Source: Brasenia schreberi (lineage: Eukaryota > Streptophyta > Magnoliopsida > Nymphaeales > Cabombaceae). Taken from it: a DNA stretch of 64,000 nt. Location of the stretch: positions 1,826,501 to 1,890,500 of the forward strand of contig JAYKKT010000059.1 in the NCBI GenBank assembly GCA_036023115.1, written 5' to 3'. Under the pieces are notes generated by a model. It was not told where the DNA came from. It saw nothing but the letters and a program-made list of their open reading frames with translations, and made no database searches. Of this stretch, positions 60,001-64,000 are shown piece by piece. Positions within the stretch are counted from its first letter, which is position 1. Every line of letters starts with the position of its first letter. Both the position numbers and the translations under genes were made by a program.

Positions 60001-61584
60001 AAAAGCATAAAACATTTACAGTTATATGTAGACAAACACACGTTACTATTTGCTGAACTTTTCCAAAAAGCCAAAGCTCATATTTAAACAAACACGTTAC
60101 TTCCATGGATTTAAGATTTGCATAAGCTAAGGAAAAAAAAAGACTCTCAAGTCTATAAGAGCATAAAAGTGCCTCTTTAGCAGGAAATTATAGTCTTTGG
60201 CACAAGGCAGCTCTCTAGACCTTTTCAACAGTGATATTATGGTGATCTACCAAATCTTTGACTTACTTCAAGCTATCCTATAGTACCCATTTTTTTCACC
60301 TCTTCCCTTTCTGCTGCGCTTAAGAGCTATGAAGCCCACTTGACAAACATCTCCTCAAGCTTCAAGGTGCTACAGTATGACCAGATTTGAGAAACCTCTT
60401 AAATTCGCCAGTCTTACTGAACCCTCCAATGTGTTCCTTGCTCTTGTCCTCATTAATCCAGGCAGACATTTATACATTTTCAAACAAACACAAAACTATA
60501 TCCAATGAGAAAACAATATTTACATCTTGGAAAAGGATGTTGATGTTAATGTCTCTCTAAACTAACCATCGCAACAATACAACTTTTTCCCTTTTATGGC
60601 TTCTACCATTTCCTCTATCTTTTGCGTTAATGCTCCTACAATTCCAGCATTCACATCAAGAGAAATTAAGAAAACAAGTAACTTTGGTAGTATCAATTAT
60701 CATATCCTTAAGAAGATTTTAAATAGATAAAAATTATTTCTTATGGATCGCATATTCTAATCAAGGGTGTCTAAAAAGCACAAATTTCATCTCCAAAATC
60801 ACTTAAAGAAAGCATCTCCTAATTCAACAGAAATTAGTATTGACATCCACCCTCAAGCGCAGGCAATTCAATGTGAAGCGCATAACCATAACCTTCTTTC
60901 GTTGTTTACATCGAAAAAGGGAATCTTTGCTCAAGTTCTTAGGTCTCTCTGTGTTGGTCGTCTGCCATGCTTATCCCTCAACCTTTTTGGGTTTACTGTG
61001 TTCTTCCTGAGAACACTGTTTCCTCTTTTTCTCTTTATGCCTCTTGACCTCTTTCCAGCCAACAAGTGACACCATATAACCACTCTTCAATCTAGTCAAT
61101 CAATTCCCAGTTAGATACCTAACTTGTTTGGAACTCTGGCGTTCCATGATTTCTTAAACATAAGTGTTTCTATACAGTTTTTCATTGGTCCCGTGGTGAA
61201 ACCACCTCTACCTACTTTACTAAATGAAGGCTCAGGGCCGAACTTAAGAAATAACAATGACATGATTTCTAATGAAAAAAAAGACCGAACCTTAAAAGTT
61301 TGGATTCCTTGTAACCTATCCACAACCTCCAAACAATAAATGCATGAAACGAGAGCACAAGCAAGCATAGCATCGTTCAAAGAAAGAACGCACGGATTAA
61401 AATCTTTGGGGTGCAAAGACGACACACTCTTTCATGAATGAAGAAATAAAACGTTCTCTCGTTCTCCTTATAACCAAAGAACTCAATATTTTGATTACTC
61501 CCCCTTCGCGATTCTTGACAATAAAGGGCTTCGAAGCAATGGGGAATCGAGAATCATCAGCAAATAGGATGAGGAATTTACCAT
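57077..61584 (-). CDS. TIM14/PAM18, J-domain co-chaperone of the mitochondrial import motor
   Basis: TIM14 sits in the inner mitochondrial membrane and stimulates mtHsp70 in the presequence translocase motor. Exons 58959-58781 and 57233-57077 join at a split Arg codon (donor GTAAGC, acceptor TTAAACAG) and give [60 protein letters not shown], then the J domain with HPD ([20 protein letters not shown]) and the end [10 protein letters not shown]. With an initial Met this makes 112 aa, the plant length. The Met must come from an upstream exon. I propose ATG at 61584-61582 followed at once by GTAAAT, giving a 2.6-kb intron; this exon is inference. The first membrane segment is at about residues 6-22. 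Confidence 0.9.
57422..57535 (+). mobile_element. tRNA-derived SINE, family 1, in TIM14 intron
   Basis: Best preserved forward copy: GCACAACGAGCGAAAGCTCA (A-box region), GGCTAGGGGGTC, B box GAGTTAGATACCC, GGCTTCCGCCTCCCCCGTGT and an A-rich end AACAAAAAGAAGAAA. It lies antisense to TIM14 in the intron before the J-domain exon. Confidence 0.78.
58960..61581 (-). other. Proposed first intron of TIM14, unidentified content
   Basis: AT-rich. The part at about 60200-61430 is less AT-rich and contains scattered open frames (60767-61069; 61111-61425 on the minus strand) with no domain I recognise. It may be a decayed retroelement, but no catalytic motif is readable. Confidence 0.5.
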
Positions 61585-61870
61585 GCCGGAATACGACCTC
61601 CCAATTTGATCACCAATCATCACCGACAACGGAAAATAATGGGGTGGGTATTCCTTCTTCCGGTCCGCTGAGTATCGGTCTCCACTCTTTCTGTTCTTCC
61701 TTTTCCTTAAGCTCTGTTTCCGCGACACCAACTACAAAATACGGATTATATAAGGTCGGAATCCTCTTTCTGGCACAGTCAGTAAGCGCTTCTCTTCCAT
61801 CCCAAGCTTTAGAGTTCCCACTGAGGCGGAAACTTTGGCCTTATGGACCGGATTTGGGTAGGATGTAACC
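61585..61870 (-). promoter_or_regulatory. Probable 5' UTR and promoter of TIM14
   Basis: The stretch above the proposed ATG is clearly richer in G+C than its surroundings and purine-rich on the gene strand (GGAAAAGGAAGAACAGAAAG), as for a plant 5' UTR. A TATATAA on the gene strand lies near 61746-61752. Confidence 0.45.
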
Positions 61871-64000
61871 GATCCGGTTCTCTCTTTCTCTCTTACATAT
61901 ATATAATTCTCATTTTTTAACTGTAATCTCAACTACTCATGACTTGATCGATAGTTTGGATTGGTTTAAATAAATTTTGTATATGTGATTTGTATCTTTT
62001 AACTTTTTATATATTTTCATGAGATTTGAATTACTTTATATTTAATACACATCATAAAATAAATATAAATACAAAAATATAATAATATTTTTAATTTAAA
62101 TCTTTATCACTAATTTCAAAGATTAAAAAGTGAAAATCTTTATGTAAGATTATACATAGAAAAAACATTATGTGTTAAGCACTATATATATATTTATATA
62201 TATTGTTCATCGCCAGCTTTTGCCGCATGAATCACCCTTAACTACTATCAATAACTTTCCTTTCCTTCTTTCTCTCACATTTTAAGTAATGGTTTGGACG
62301 ACGAATGCCATCACCATCCAAGCCACCTTTGCATGTTAGCTCTTCACTGCGATCAACTACCTTCCACTACCACTTGGCTCATCTTTGACTGCAGTAGTAG
62401 ACTAAATGAAGAACATTAAAACCACCTATGTATATATAGGGTGTCTTAGCTGCATAATGGTATTTGGGGGCATAATTTTACATAAGCATTTTTTCTGACC
62501 ATTATCTAATATTAATGGCAGAGATTCAAATAACTTTGTATTTAATGCACCTATTGTATTAAATGTAAGTACATAAGTATAATAGTATATTTTATTTAAA
62601 TCTCTACCATTGTTCTTAAAGATTGAATGGTAGAGATGTTTGTGCAGGCACCAGATACTATTATGCATCTCCTCTCTCTAAATATATATAAATGTATGTA
62701 TATATATAAAGAGAGAACCTAGTATATTTGAGTATACTTAGGTGTTAGTATATCTCATATATATATAGGGGTATATGTTGAATCCAATCCATGTATAAAC
62801 CTACTCAAAGATCTCTCTTGTTTGATACCAATCGTAGATATTTTAGATAAAAAAGTGGATTGTACCATTATGCATTAAACGAGAGTAAGAAAAATAGAAT
62901 GGTACAAATTATTTTTTTAATTAAAATCTCTACCATTGATCACGTTGAGCGGATGATAAAGATGTTTAAAAAAATTTAAGCATAAATGATGATTGAGCAC
63001 GAACCACTATCTATTTATTGAATTCAAGTACTCTTGTAAAGGTATATTTTTACCTTTCATTTTTAATTCAAATTTCAATAATCAATCTTTAAAATTATAT
63101 GATTAAGATTTACTTTATATAGTAGCACTTAATGTAATAACATATACAAGGTTCTCTCTCTATATATACACGTTAATATACCAAACAAATTTCAACCATC
63201 TAGATGGTTGATATTTGAATTTCAAAAGAAAAAAATATGTTTGTACTTTTAAAGGTATACTTAATAAAAAACATTTTACTTTTTTGAAGTTTTTCAAATT
63301 AAATGATTGAGATTTCTTTAGAGATACTAATGTGATGCTACTAGCATATACCATGCATTATATATATACACGTTTCAAATATGGTTTGGCAGGTCTAAGA
63401 CCCTAACCTCCTTTGATGTTGCTATTCAACCTATGATAGAACTGAGCCGGAACCCAAACCCATCGGGTTGATGACACTAAGGTGTTGGTGTTAAACTGGC
63501 AAAATTCGACTAATATGTGAACCCCCTTGTGGTTCGTGAAAATTTATACCGAACACAAATTTAGCACCTAACTTTGTACCAAAACCAGGTCTTCTTTAAC
63601 AAGCTACATGGTTTCATAATCATCAAGTTTGATTTGCGTCATATTAGCATTTTTTTAAGTCAAAAAGCTAGATCGTGCTTCATATTTAACTATAAAACTT
63701 TTGAACTCACTTTTTGATGCCAATTGTTGACTTGTGATTGTGATTGAATTTGCTGTTGGAACATATTTTCTTCGATCTTGTGTGATCACACTATCATGAA
63801 AATATCAAAATATTAGTTATACTTTGGCATGTTGAACAGTAAAAATTAGTGTTTCTTTCTAGACATCAAAGCAGGAAGAACTGCTTTATTCATTTTATCT
63901 GCAAAGTCGCTCCTTTAAAGTTTCAACCTTGTTTTAACTCCAATTCATACCCACCACAAAGTCTTACAGAAGGCATGATCCCAAACATTCTTCCATTAAG
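61871..64000. other. AT-rich repeat region, no gene
   Basis: Several copies of the AT-rich repeat seen at 41822-42165: TTTAAATCTTTATCACTAAT near 62095, TTTAAATCTCTACCATTGTT near 62596, AAATCTCTACCATTGATCAC near 62923, with GATGATTGAGCACGAACCAC near 62983. They are separated by TATATATA tracts. The last 600 bases show nothing recognisable. Confidence 0.6.

Noticed and set aside
59280..61480. Nested gene in the TIM14 intron
   Set aside because: Open frames at 60767-61425 lack recognisable motifs, and both strands are open over short stretches only.
1..64000. LTR retrotransposons, CRISPR arrays, bacterial operons, organellar insertions
   Set aside because: No paired LTRs, no gag-pol frames, no regularly spaced repeats and no plastid or mitochondrial genes were recognised on either strand.

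Overview
The window is nuclear DNA of a flowering plant. The gene families are plant-specific or plant-typed: an ICR/RIP ROP effector, a LOB-domain factor, a PWWP protein of the plant PDP type, a RING-IBR-RING ligase fused to an RNase H-like domain, and a plant-type TIM14. Genes are split by AT-rich introns, and the spacers hold RTE-type LINEs with TTG tails, tRNA-derived SINEs, MITEs and (GA)n/(AT)n microsatellites. Nothing prokaryotic, organellar or viral was seen. The species cannot be fixed from the sequence.

Layout: (1) 1-2042, 3' part of an RTE LINE. (2) 3165-7227 (-), ICR2/3-like ROP effector in three coding exons. (3) 10.9-24.3 kb, a rearranged block: a DCAF8 WD40 exon fragment (-) abuts a 5'-truncated, decayed PWWP gene copy (+, about 11.37-16.71 kb). 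That copy is split by a second RTE LINE with a clear target-site duplication. It faces tail-to-tail, across about 3 kb, the intact PWWP gene (-, 20384-24266). (4) 26.9-27.8 kb, remnant of a serine carboxypeptidase-like gene with a duplicated exon and a lost catalytic His. (5) 28.7-31.1 kb (-), a repeated cluster that I read as box C/D snoRNAs with guides against conserved 18S and 25S rRNA segments, below a telo-box promoter. (6) 33957-38966 (-), the RBR ligase gene; its second intron carries a decayed hnRNP RRM exon. (7) 43872-45102 (-), an LBD1/LBD11-like LOB gene. (8) 45.3-57 kb, transposon-rich and gene-poor, with nested insertions (a MITE in a SINE; a MITE in an L1-type RNase H remnant). 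(9) 57077-61584 (-), TIM14/PAM18. (10) 61.6-64 kb, AT-rich repeats.

The intact protein genes do not form a pathway: they act in ROP GTPase signalling, chromatin, ubiquitin transfer, transcriptional control and mitochondrial protein import. Two points stand out: the snoRNA-like cluster, invisible to ORF calling, and the PWWP inverted duplication, where the paralog supplies the empty site for the LINE insertion. Exon junctions were placed by eye from GT/AG sites, reading frame and family alignment recalled from memory. No database search was run.
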